Positions 10,331 to 20,305 of a DNA stretch of 64,000 nt are shown in pieces. Source of the stretch: Hymenopellis radicata. Taxonomy: Eukaryota; Basidiomycota; Agaricomycetes; Agaricales; Physalacriaceae. The notes beneath the pieces are model-generated. The model was given only the letters and a program-made list of their open reading frames with translations. It made no database searches and was not told the origin of the DNA. Both the position numbers and the translations under genes were made by a program. Each line of letters starts with the position of its first letter. Position 1 is the stretch's first letter. The stretch lies in the NCBI GenBank assembly GCA_015501595.1, contig JADNRX010000086.1, forward strand, positions 108,285 through 172,284, read 5' to 3'.

Positions 10331-11256
10331 CACATCAGGGGAACCAAATTTCCCCGGCTGAGGAAATAGCTGAGGAAATTGTTCGAGGAAATTCAATTTC
10401 CTCAGTACGTTCCCGGGCCGAGGAGACCTGATTTCCTCGAATGGGGAAAGTTCTGAGGAAATCAAATTTCCTCAGCCGTTTCCTCAGCTGAGGTAAGCGG
10501 ATTTCCTCAGTTGCTTTCGTAAGTGGCTTCCTCGGTGATTTCCTCAGCTGAGGAAGTTAGATTTCCTGAGCTGAGGAAATCACTGAGGAACTTAGATTTC
10601 CTCGTTGATTTCCTCCCTTGAGGAACTACTGTACTCTTTCGACCGCATTTTCACATAATGCGTCACGCGGGTCTGTGAAGCGAAGATCCAGGTACAGCAT
10701 AACGCATCACGGACCCCAAAACTTGTTAGTGTTCGCTTAAATAGGCAATTTTTTCGCTCCGGCTGGCGCCGAAGCCTCCATATATAGTAATTCACGTGAT
10801 TATTGTGCCTAATGAAGATGTTCGCTACATCTTCACGACCATAACGCGTCACAGGCCGTGAAGATATGGTCGAAAGAGTACAGTATAATTTCCTCAGTAC
10901 ATAAGAATTCAAATATCATATTTATTGCCTAGTTTATGCTTTAATAAGAAATCTATACTGAGGAAATACATGAGGAGATCATGAAGGAAATCTGAGTTCC
11001 TCAGTGATTTCCTCAGCTCAGGAAATCTAACTTCCTCAGCTGAGGAAATCACCGAGGAAGCCACTTACGAAAGCAACTGAGGAAATCCGCTTACCTCAGC
11101 TGAGGAAACGGCCGAGGAAATTTGATTTCCTCAGAACTTTCCCCATTCGAGGAAATCAGGTCTCCTCGGCCCGGGAACGTACTGAGGAAATTGGATTTCC
11201 TCGGACAATTTCCTCAGCTATTTCCTCAGCCGGGGAAATTTGGTTCCCCTGATGTG
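10331..11256. mobile_element. Non-autonomous DNA transposon with ~275 bp inverted termini (CACTA-like)
   Basis: The two ends are near-identical inverted repeats of roughly 275 bp: the left arm begins CACATCAGGGGAACC and the right arm ends GGTTCCCCTGATGTG. Both arms are packed with short subterminal repeats built on TTTCCTCAGCTGAGGAAA and half-sites of it. The element is flanked by CGA on both sides (10328-10330, 11257-11259), a plausible 3-bp target duplication. The W-promoter blocks at 16.7 and 29.5 kb provide empty sites across this point. CAC..GTG ends, a 3-bp duplication and dense subterminal repeats suggest the CACTA (En/Spm-like) superfamily, though such long TIRs are unusual for it. 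No transposase is encoded. Reading frames over the arms (starting MISSELSPFEE on either strand) are by-products of the inverted repeat. Confidence 0.8.
10629..10883. mobile_element. Nested 255-bp MITE with TA duplication
   Basis: Inside the larger element, CTGTACTCTTTCGACC at the left end is perfectly inverted at the right end (GGTCGAAAGAGTACAG), and TA flanks both ends (10627-10628, 10884-10885). TA target duplication and small size suggest a Tc1/mariner-type MITE. It also holds an inner inverted repeat (ATAATGCGTCAC against ATAACGCGTCAC). No coding capacity. Confidence 0.75.
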
Positions 11257-11524
11257 CGAGTAGGTTTCATTACGGAGGCTTCCCATTTTTCGCCCACCCT
11301 GAGAGACTTCCCCGTGAATCTTCCCACCTTCGATACTGTGATTTCAGAACAATGATCCGTGGGCAACGTTTGTTCGCCTCTTTCGCGACGACTACTGATC
11401 ATTGGCCACGAGTATTTGTCGTCCCTAAAAGGCAATACCTGGACAACCCTTGTGGACCGCGCCTGTCTGCCATTGTTTGCCCTGTGGACGATTGCTCATA
11501 CCATTGTCCGCGATGAATGGTAGT

Positions 11525-12235
11525 GGCGGTGCCAACGCTTTGACCTGGAACAAGGAGGTATGCTGCGACCCTCAGCTGGGCGAATGCATGCAAATTCCAG
11601 CATAGGTATGTCTTCCTTGTGGTACTACTTCCGACATACCTATAACGGGATCATCAGTGGCGGTAACTACGGCGAGAACTTGGTTCGCATATCGCGTCTT
11701 CTTTTTGCAGACCGCTCTAACGCTACGTAGTATGCTACAACGGGGCAAGGCGGAGACCAGATCAAGGCGGCAGTGGACGCTTGGATGTCCGAAGCCTGTA
11801 CGTTTCCCTATTGTCCTTCTCATTCTATTTTCTCAACCTCTCGTACAACTAGCGCAATATGACTGTATGTATTCCTAACGTACACCTTCTGCGCTGTCCT
11901 GAACAACAACCTAGACAACAACCCGGTATTCTCCTCAGACACAGGTCACTTCACGCAGGTAAGCCGCGTTCCCATGCACAATCCAATGCCGTATGTTCAT
12001 GATTTCGTTCGTAGGTGGTCTGGAAGAGTACCACCTCTGTCGCATGCGCTGTAGGCCAATGCGCAGCCGGAACGATCTTCGGGTCGGACGCCAGCCAGTA
12101 CGTCGTATGCCGCTATTCCCCTCCAGGAAACTATGCGGGTGAATTCGGGTTAGTCTTGCGTTCTCCATTGCGATTGCTGAAATGTTTCTGACGAACTGCG
12201 AAGGGACAATGTCGGAAGACATGTTTAAGGAGCGC
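11525..12235 (+). pseudogene. CAP0: 5'-less CAP/PR-1 gene fused to a W-promoter block
   Basis: CAP (PR-1-like) proteins are secreted and often sterol-binding. From about 11528 the sequence follows CAP1/CAP2: the end of exon 1 (GANALTWN), the GGNYGENL exon, the YATT.QGGDQI exon, a mini-exon, the NNPVFSS.TGHFTQ exon, VVWKSTTSVACAVGQC..CRYSPPGNY, and the final DNVGRHV exon with intact splice sites. The signal peptide and the first half of the CAP domain are missing. Upstream of about 11527 the sequence is W-promoter block instead. A 2-bp deletion just after ALTWN also breaks the frame, so no CAP product is expected. The inverted partner is CAP1 next to Y3. Confidence 0.8.
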
Positions 12236-12505
12236 GTTAACATACGCCATGGAATTCCTCCTTGCCATGGACCTTCAAATCGTTCTAATTTTTGGTATCG
12301 TACACTTACTGTGTTCGCTCCTTGTATCTATTCCTAGTAATTGCTTATCAACCGGACTTTGATACCATTTCGAACTCGAATTCGATTCCTTCAAGTTGAG
12401 CTTTAGCTCTCTACTTGTTCGGCGGCGAGTCGCCAGTAACGGCGTATTGCAGGAATCGAACACCACCTCATTTCATAGACTCGTACTACAGATAGTGAGT
12501 CTATC

Positions 12506-14004
12506 TCAAACGTTGCTATCGCTACTGAGCAAGAACGTTAAGCATCCCCGCCTTCCTTGGTTCCAACGCCATCCAGGCTCCTCCTCCAACCCAAATTTAG
12601 TCGTCGCGCGAGGAATACGCTTCAAAATCCACGCTGTCAAGCCCTTTCGCACATCTTCAACGTGGTCACTGGCAAGGTTTCCATGAAAAACTAGCAGGAG
12701 AACCTGCAGTTCTCGCGCTGTAATTGACACCGCTTTGTCGACCTCGGCCCAAGTCTGGCTGTCATCAGAATCCGTAGGTGGTGGGTAAACGCTGTTCAGG
12801 GCAAAGTGTATGACGAGCCTTTCCAGCTGATGTGACGTGTTCAGCACCTGGATATTCCACAGCAGTAGCTTCTCGTCGACTCCGTATGCTTCGTGAGGTC
12901 GATTGATGTTGGTGGAGATGCTGAATTGATAGCCGCTGATGTTGTTTAGCTGTAGGACAGGTTGTATCGGCTCCTTGTCCTTGAGCGCCCGCACATCTCC
13001 TAGGCGAACTATAATTCAGACAGAAGTCAATTTCTCTTCATGACGCAGAGAAAAGACATCTTACATGTCTTGCTATTAACGGTGAAGTGCCATCTCGTGA
13101 GATTGACCATCGTCTGAAGACGGTCGGGAGTAATTGTGTAGAGATCTAATGCGGTTGCGTCCAGTATGCCGACTTCGCGTAGGACGCCAGATGTGGCCAG
13201 GAAGTCCCAAAGATGCAACGCGGAACATTCGTCTATTCCGTCACCGTCTAGTGCAGTGAACTTGAGTTCCTTCAAGGATACGCCCTGTTCACGATTTTCC
13301 CGAGAGACTCCGTTTTGAAGCGCATCGCCGAAATCGATCAAAGGATATTTGTCAATCTCCTCCAAATCGTCGTGGAGTGCAAGCCCGTTCACGGAGACTA
13401 GGCCAAAATGCAGAATTTCGAGGCTATGGGCGCTGTGGAGAAGATTGGCGATGTCCTGCAGGCTGAATGAACAAGCTTCGAAGGCAACGAAGCGGAGAGA
13501 TACACAAGACGTTAAGGCATTCAGAACAGAGTGTGATGACCCGGAAGCTCTGATGTCATTTAAGGAGACCAGTCCCAAGTGCGACATGTCGGGGATTAGC
13601 GCAGCGAGGCGGGAGACGTTCATCATCGTATCACCGCTCAGCTTGCTCGAGACATCTCCTTGAACGCTCAACGTCCAGACGTAAGTACGGAGACGTGATG
13701 TCCTCTCGAGAGACGAAAGTACAGCTTCCGTAGGGATTGCCTGTTTGCGATTCGACGAGGCCTGGCTTAGCGCTAGGGTGATGTTTTCGAAGACCTGCTT
13801 CTGGATATAAACACCACAGCGTCGATGCCACAATCTAGATTGGAAAAGGGCCTTTAGACTGGGCAAGTCTGATACATGGTCGATGATCATGAGTTTGAGC
13901 TCGGGTGGTAAATCGTGGATAGGCTGGAAACGAAAGCATATCGGTAAGTATTGAAGGCGGTCCCGGCCAAACGCGATGAGAGGACTTACGTGGGTTAAGT
14001 ACAT
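12506..14004 (-). CDS. Y1: F-box-like protein of the Y family
   Basis: Inferred exons 14004-13990 (only MYLTH), 13923-13065 and 13008-12506: 458 aa. The mini first exon is conserved in Y2 and Y3 (MCLTH), which supports the start. After it comes PIHDLPPELKLMIIDHV, an F-box-like helix pair typical of agaric proteins that couple substrates to SCF ubiquitin ligases. Next is SLKALFQSRLWHRRCGVYIQ and a roughly 400-residue leucine-rich but irregular region (VSRLAALIPDMSHLGLVSL, ALHLWDFLATSGVLREVG). No catalytic motif. A GATATAAAG box lies about 45 bp upstream. It sits head to tail against CAP0, in mirror image to Y3/CAP1. SCF role is inference; the substrate is unknown. Confidence 0.75.
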
Positions 14005-14573
14005 GGGGAGATGGAGATACACACCAGAGCAGAGGAATGCGAGTGCTTTATATCACGCCTGACAGAATCGAGGCGCATGATCTGGGACGAGTATAAACAA
14101 AAGGACAATAGTACCAGAAGCGATGCTTGGTCTAAAACAATAGCAGAACAATAGGCCGCAGGTTGTATTGTTCGCGCTAGAGAACAATTAGAGAAGCAGT
14201 CTCGAACATCAGGGAAATGTCTTCATGCTGAAAACAAAACTTAACTACGTGCCCTCTCGACGGCCATTCGGAACACGGTCCGGCGCCCTCAGATGACTAC
14301 TGCCACTGTAGTCTGAGGATGTGTTGCCCCGCAGCGCTGGTCCTCTAGCGATAGCGATGGTCTGGCGGCCGTAGCGAGGAGAACGAGTACGTCGACGACC
14401 TGGATGATGGCGAAAAGGGAAGGTACGATCACGTGGTACTCATCTGCTTTTTTTTTGCTGCCACAAAGAAATAGGAGCGCCAGAACAGAATTCGGGATAT
14501 AGATAACAAGTCAAAGACGTACTCCTCGTCGTTTCCGCCGTGACTGATCGAAACCTTCACAGCGTGCCAGCTC

Positions 14574-14631
14574 AACGCATGCTAGAACTTGGTGTGCGTC
14601 CCCAACGCGAACTAGAGTCTGTTAGCTTCAG
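14574..14631 (+). pseudogene. Orphan SSP-A last exon with a stop
   Basis: After a CTTCACAG acceptor the sequence reads TGC CAG CTC AAC GCA TGC TAG, then NLVCVPNAN and the family stop. This is the conserved CQLNACQNLVCVP exon of SSP-A with CAG changed to TAG. The signal-peptide and middle exons are absent. Confidence 0.6.
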
Positions 14632-16126
14632 AGAGCCGCTGGCCGGCCTGGTAATGTTCGCGTCCCGCCATTAGCCTGAGCCGAAGACGATGTTTAAGTG
14701 TAAAAGTGGTATTGTAAGCTCTCGTAAAAACAACCGTGGCTGCACTACTTGATTCATGATGGTCATAGCGCGACGACGACGACGTCGAAAGGCAGCATCA
14801 ACCTATCGGCATTCAGCACCTCAAAGTAACTAAGCAAAAACAGTCACGTACTGAAGCAGGGACCACATCATCCGCCGATCTAGTTACTCACTGTCCCATC
14901 CGTTTTTCGTATATGTCAGCAGATTGAGCACCACGCGCGCCCTCGAGACGCGTTATATATCAAAGAACGACACCAGCGCAACGAAATTTTGGAACTAATG
15001 CGTGAACGTTTCGAATCGAAATGCAAGGTGCGAATGAATCATTCTCCCGCCAGTACAGAACAAAAGGAAGCAACTCACCTTCCGTCTTCGCAAACATCCT
15101 TCACGCCGCTACTCGCATTATTCAGCTAGACAGTAATATGTCCGCAGATCTTGACTGCCTCCGACAGTTGCGGCTTCTATGTCCGTACAGCTACTGTCGA
15201 CATCCAGCTCGAGAATCTTCTGAGTTTCGCAGTGAATATGAACGCGGGGTTATTGTTCTGCGCAAAATGGAAAGGGACGATACGACAAAGTGCCTGTCAT
15301 AGAGGTCGGTATGATTGAAAACCACGATACAAATGCACAAACCTGTAATCAATAAGGCACGAAGAGGACCTAACGTAGCCATGTCACGATAGCCCAGGTC
15401 GAGAGCAAGAAATTTCGATTAAGCTAAATCATAGCGCAAAGTCAGAAATGAAGGGATAATACGAATAAAAAGACGTACTAGTGCCGCCGCTGCACGACTA
15501 GACCCCAATCCCGGGTGCATGCGCATACATGTTCTTCCCTTCATCACGTCCTTGACTGGCGTTTATAACTCCCCGTCCGCGCTATCTCAAGATGTCTTGT
15601 TGTGGGTAATAGCGCGCTCGCCTTCGGATATCGCTAGGATAGGGGTGACATAGCGATGCAAAGAGGGGGGCCATGAAGGCATGCCTTTTGAAGCGCGTGT
15701 TGGCGGCCCTGATAAGATGAGAATCCTGTACGACATTTGGAAAATTCGGGCTTGCACCGTTCGCGTAGCAGCTGCAGTCGCCGTTAGGAGAGAAAAAAGT
15801 TGGTTGGAAGCAAAGACGTACTGCCTGCCTTGGCCAGTTGTTCGACCGCCCCTAGAAACGCCCTAGCAGTATCTTAGCAGGAGAACATTCCAACTAATCC
15901 GACGTCGCAGTCCAACGACATGCTGGTCGGTGTTCATGAAGCGTCCTCCTTCGGAGACCGAGTCGAGATCTATGCTTAGGCCGCAATTTTTGTGAAGGCG
16001 TCTGAACACAGCGCTGACCAAGCGCTGGCCCTCTAGCAATACGTCCGTCGTCCGTTTTCACTGCCGAATTCATATATATGAATGACTTTTTCCTGGTTAC
16101 ACGTGGAGCAGTGTGGGGTGCGTTCT

Positions 16127-16367
16127 TCAGCGACAGATGGCCTCGTCGTAGCCGTTGTCGTGGCGAGCGAGGAGAACGAGGACGTCGACGACCTGAGTAT
16201 GAGTATGAGTATGAGTTGGGGCTGACCAGATGATGGCGAAAAGGAAGGAAAGTACGATCACGTGGCGCGTCTCTGTCTTTCCTTCCGCCCTCATCATGTG
16301 CGATAAGTAGGAATGTAAACGCGAAATGGTAAGGATCCTCAACACCACCGACTTTATGTCTCATCAT
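16127..16367 (-). pseudogene. M-family first-exon copy near 16.2 kb
   Basis: The minus strand reads MMRAEGKTETRHVIVLSFLF, then AIIWSAP, a His/Thr run from a short tandem repeat, and QVVDVLVLLA. It is the same module as in other M copies and includes ACGATCACGTG. It lies directly before the W1 promoter block, as the 9.8 and 29.1 kb copies do before P0 and P2. Confidence 0.45.
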
Positions 16368-16389
16368 ATCCTACTATAGGTTTTGGCGA

Positions 16390-17010
16390 TCTGAGGCAGG
16401 CCTATAAATCTCCGTCCCCGAGCATTCAAAAGTTCGCCGGGCCTTTGGATTAGCGTTGGTTTTGACGCAAAAACTACAGAGTGAATTATCCTGCTCTACG
16501 ACGTAACTTCTGATTCACGCTGAAGATATTGTTCAGACGTTTCTTCCTCTGGGAAGTCAGGTTATTAACTCGGCTTGGAAAAGTTGTATCTTTCTGGTCT
16601 GACAAGCCGGAAATAGATTGCGCGCTGGATCATTGTGAGCTGATCCTTTTACATTCGCCGCCACCATTATGCTAATTCTGTCAAGGGACAAGCGACAGGA
16701 CTTATTGCGCCACATATACTTTTCCCTCCGACTGAGTAGGCTGCATTAACGAGGCTCACCCTCGGATGACTTCCTTATACAGATTTTCTACCCTCGATAC
16801 TGCGATTTTATAGCAATGATCCGTGGGCAACGTTTGTTCGCCTCTTTCGCGACGACTACTGGTCTTTGGCCACGAGTATTTGTCGTCCCTAAAAGGCAAT
16901 ATCTGGACAACCCTTGTGGACCGCGCTTGTCTGCCATTGTTTGCCCTGTGGACGATTGCCCATACCATTGTCCGCCATGAATGGTGCGCGCGACTCTGGA
17001 TGGTATAAAG
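16390..17010 (+). promoter_or_regulatory. W-promoter block P1 with TATA box
   Basis: About 600 bp shared with P2 (29260-29880) and P0. The most conserved 200 bp (16815-17010) contains CAACGTTTGTTCGCCTC, GGCCACGAGTATTTGTCG, CCTAAAAGGCAATA and CCATTGTCCGCCATGAATGG, and ends in TATAAAG at 17004-17010, 131 bp before the W1 ATG. Conservation above the level of the surrounding spacer suggests a functional promoter carried along with the gene. Confidence 0.65.
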
Positions 17011-17140
17011 AGACGACGGGAAGCGTTCTCGTTTCTTCAACAAACACATCTCTCGACGATAATCCTCCTGGTTGAGGTCATCCTCTACACGTCCTACAAT
17101 TTACATCTTCAGCTCTCCGAACTTATCCAATATCCACATC

Positions 17141-17964
17141 ATGTTTGCCCCGACGACTTCCTCCACCACGTCCTACTCTCGCGCAGGCTCCCCCAGCATT
17201 GACGACCTCCTCGCCGACCTAGAGGCCTCCGTCGCCGCGCCTCCCTCTTACCACGACGACACCGTCTACCACCCCAGACTCTCCGCGTACTCCCAGCGCC
17301 CATCGGTCTAGAAATAGACCCAGAGGTCCCGCTCTGGGCTAACAAGTTCACAGAGCCTATGACAGGCCAGGAGGTTCCATTCGGCGTCATCCCGCGCTCC
17401 CTCCCACCTGTCAAGTTCACAACACTGGGGAAAGACATGGGTCATCCTCAAGGGTTCGGCGCATTCACTGGCGAAGCCTCTCGCTCTCCATGCATCCAAT
17501 GGGATGCTGACCTCGTCTTCAAGTCCCACAGGCCGTCCGGCGCCGTAGAAGAGAGGTTTGTCGTCAATTCCGGAGCAGCCTTCGGTGTCGAGGGATACGA
17601 AGACATCTGCTGCCTTGCACAGAAGCGCAAGGCCGATGAGGATGTGGAAATGTCAGACGTGGATACGGAACCAGTCGTCGAAGAGACCAGGAAGAAGCGG
17701 AAAGTTTACCAGTCTCCGAGTCGTCTCAGTCACCGAAAAGCTATAGTTTCTCCTTCCCCAGAGAAACGAGCTACTCCCGAAGCAGTTTCTCGGAAAGCCG
17801 CTCCCAAGGCAGCTTCGCGCAAATCCACTCCGACACCTGCACCAAAGCCAACTCCGCGTCCCCAAACCAGCCAGAAGTCCGCCACCGCTGGGCCATCGGT
17901 TGGCATCCCTGTGCGGCAGACGCGCTGGACCACGCAGGCTGAGAAGACGATCATGGAGGCATGA
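17141..17964 (+). pseudogene. W1: W-family gene with a 1-bp frameshift
   Basis: The start ATG at 17141 begins the N-terminal half (SRAGSPSIDDLLADLEAS, then VAAPPSYHDDTVYHP). The frame then closes at 17311. Compared with W2, one C is missing from the C-run near 17271-17276; allowing for it, the frame continues through EIDPEVPLWAN, LPPVKFTTLGKDMGHPQGF, SPCIQWDADLVF, RPSGAVEERFVVNSG, YEDICCLAQKRKADEDVEM and RKKRKV to the stop at 17964. RKKRKV resembles an SV40-type nuclear localisation signal. The tail is Pro/Ser/Ala/Lys-rich. It could be a real pseudogene or a homopolymer error. Directly downstream is F-box gene F1, as in the W2/F2 cassette. Confidence 0.7.
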
Positions 17965-18454
17965 ACACCCATGTAGTTATATTCGCCAGAACACTGATTT
18001 TCTTGTACCCTCATCGATTGCATTTCCCTCTTCATTTTTCATTGATTAAATAGTTATCCCAGTCAGTCCCCACCCACTCTCATTCATCACACCAACTGTT
18101 GTAGGACATATTTATTAGTGTAGCGCATAGTTATTTACATTCACACAACGCTCCTTTCCATTAACGGTCGCTTGCCTGGTATCAAACGGTCTAGAACGCG
18201 ACACAACAGTTCAAAGTTTGACCACGAAAGAATGAGATTCATGTCAGTGTACGTAACGTATGATCATCGCCAGGCTGCATCTTTCCCTTTACTCCCATCA
18301 TCATGCCCCATACGTTCTCCTGGCGGTGTCCTCGTCTGTTCAAAGGAATTTTCAGGAAACCAAGCGAGCACCGGGAGCGGCCAGATCTTCCCAGACCAGG
18401 TCTGTTCGATTATGTTCATCGTACACGCTAATCAAATTGATTTCGACAGATCTA

Positions 18455-20032
18455 ATGAACGAGTCCCTCCCAATTCCCAAAGTCATGCTTGGGGCTTCCA
18501 GTGTACCCGTCGAAATCCTCCAACACATATTTACTCTCGACGCTGAGTCATATCAAGGCTTCCATTTGTGCCCAGGTGCTAAGCACCCCGCGCTTCGACT
18601 TGCCCATGTTTCGCGCGCATGGCGTACCGCTGCCCTAGGCACAAGCGTCCTCTGGTCGCGGCTCAAGGTCAATATCTCGTCCGCTCACGTTGTGACAGGC
18701 AGGAAGTACTGCGCCAACGGAAACGCGGCTTCGTCATGGCGTTGGTGTTCTGCATTGGACGACTTTTTCGTACTCGCCCAAGATTTTCCCCTGCACATCT
18801 CGTTGACGTGCTCAGGCATGCCCCGGTGGATAATTGATGAGGAAATCCAGGACATCCTTGCCGCTCTTCTTCACACGGCGCCTCGGTGGAAGTCACTGTC
18901 TCTTGTCTTCCGAGTGGACGAGGAGGGTGGCCAATGGTTCTTCCTCGATCCGCTTCATGATAGGCTGGACTCTTTGGAGAAGCTACACATTACAGTCTTC
19001 AAGTCTTACTACGATACCCGGCTCTCGCTCTCTCGTTGTGCCGCCTTTCGCGACGCCCCCAAGCTTACAAATGTATGCATCTCACCAGATATCGTCATTC
19101 TGGTAGAGTTGCCATGGTCGCGTCTCCTCCACGTGGATTTCACTTTCAATGAAAGTTATCAAGCAGACGAGGCCGATCAGTTTGCTCTGATTATGCACGA
19201 CTTTCTAGTCGGCTTGGAGAATGCAGACCAACTGAAAACTCTAGGGTGTCGAGAATGCCATGGAGCACCAATCATGGACCAACCCGTCGTCGTGGAGCTT
19301 CCTTGTCTTGAAGATATGACACTTTTCGCGTCGTCTCACCTTGTACATCGGGTGGTCCTACCGTCGCTCTCCAAGCTGCGCATTTATGAGTCTCATTTTC
19401 ATTCGGAGGACAATCCAGCGCCAGCGCCATCCACACACTTGATACAATCGCTAGTTGTGCGATCCAAGTGTGGTATCATTTCTTTGACCATAACTGACGC
19501 CGTCGCCTTCAGGACCGTAGATGGCCTTCGAGATATAGCTCACCATCTTCCTCAACTTGTATCCCTTGGGCTGGAACAGAGTCAAGCAGCCTATCGTGCC
19601 TCTCGATGCGACATATCCCTTGGCGTTTTCTCCCTCCTCACCTCCGGCCACTCCCTTTTTCCCTTACTTCAGAATGTATTCCTTTCAACCCGCGCCCAGT
19701 CACTCGACCCGGACGACGTCTTTAGGATCCTCCCAAGTCTCTCCGGAATGCTGGCTTCGCGGGCTCAGACAGACTCAGCCGCGGCTCGTGTATTCGCTCA
19801 TGCACGAGTTTATCGGCCTACAATAACGCAGAGAAATTTTACCGAGGGCAGTGTCCAAGGGCCTTACCATCAATATTCGGAGGTTGTGTACGACACCAGA
19901 TGGCAGACACTGACAGGCGAATATCGTGGTCAGATGAATGTCTTGATAGAAGTGATTGGTGTGTATTATCGCAGCTTCTTCGCCTTGCCTGTCACTGACT
20001 TGAAAGGTAGGTACGACGACGGCGGTGTATGA
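18455..20032 (+). CDS. F1: F-box protein
   Basis: 525 aa from the ATG at 18455, chosen because the F2/F3 first exon (ATG..SEHSELISLPDLP) is degraded here and its ATG is lost; the open frame further upstream runs through what is an intron in F2 and F3. The N terminus has the agaric F-box: VPVEILQHIFTLDAESY, then LRLAHVSRAWRTAALGTSVLW, where the LW..L motif packs against Skp1 in known F-box proteins. The rest is an irregular leucine-rich region (LLHTAPRWKSLSLVF, LPQLVSLGLEQ) with no named repeat. It probably serves as an SCF substrate adaptor; target unknown. It lies about 500 bp downstream of W1 in the same direction. Its 3' end abuts the 3' end of Y2. Confidence 0.75.
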   Translation: MNESLPIPKVMLGASSVPVEILQHIFTLDAESYQGFHLCPGAKHPALRLAHVSRAWRTAALGTSVLWSRLKVNISSAHVVTGRKYCANGNAASSWRWCSALDDFFVLAQDFPLHISLTCSGMPRWIIDEEIQDILAALLHTAPRWKSLSLVFRVDEEGGQWFFLDPLHDRLDSLEKLHITVFKSYYDTRLSLSRCAAFRDAPKLTNVCISPDIVILVELPWSRLLHVDFTFNESYQADEADQFALIMHDFLVGLENADQLKTLGCRECHGAPIMDQPVVVELPCLEDMTLFASSHLVHRVVLPSLSKLRIYESHFHSEDNPAPAPSTHLIQSLVVRSKCGIISLTITDAVAFRTVDGLRDIAHHLPQLVSLGLEQSQAAYRASRCDISLGVFSLLTSGHSLFPLLQNVFLSTRAQSLDPDDVFRILPSLSGMLASRAQTDSAAARVFAHARVYRPTITQRNFTEGSVQGPYHQYSEVVYDTRWQTLTGEYRGQMNVLIEVIGVYYRSFFALPVTDLKGRYDDGGV

Positions 20033-20305
20033 TTATCAGGTTTGGCTTGGGCGAACGCCAGAACCAGAAGAGGTTTGGCTGTGAGACGAGGAGGAGGAAG
20101 GGTATCCATAATCCCTTGGTTATGACGGGCGCTTTGAGGGAAGCGTACATCCTTGTGTACTATCTTAATTGCTTATCAATTGGACTCTGATCCCATTTCT
20201 AATTCGATTCCTTCAAGTTGACCTTTTACCTCTCCACTTATTCGGCGCCGAGTCGCCAGTAACAGCGTAATGCAATTGAACACCACCTCATTTCATAGAC
20301 CGGTG

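Larger units (their letters stand above)
14005..16389. other. Debris of M and SSP families between Y1 and the W1 cassette
   Basis: No intact gene. 14040-14340 is the Y-family 5' flank. 14395-14480 carries an M first-exon module (minus strand: VVDVLVLLATAARPSLSLED). About 14574-14631 is a stray SSP last exon. 15382-15191 (minus) is a 63-codon frame with one hydrophobic segment (GPLRALLITGLCICIVVF) of the kind seen in M regions. 16348-16127 (minus) is another M first-exon copy. Confidence 0.5.

Noticed and set aside
10166..10465. Mirror ORFs (MISSELSPFEE...) at 10465-10166 (-) and 11122-11355 (+) as a duplicated protein
   Set aside because: They are the same inverted terminal repeat read from both ends; the text is dictated by the subterminal DNA repeats, not by coding constraint.
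11340..11600. A short secreted protein from the P0 block (MNGSGGANALTWN...)
   Set aside because: Its ATG belongs to the promoter block and the frame closes after about 30 codons; it is a by-product of the chimeric junction.
18260..18454. N-terminal extension of F1 upstream of the ATG at 18455
   Set aside because: The same stretch is an intron in F2 and F3; it is open in F1 by chance and has no conserved counterpart.
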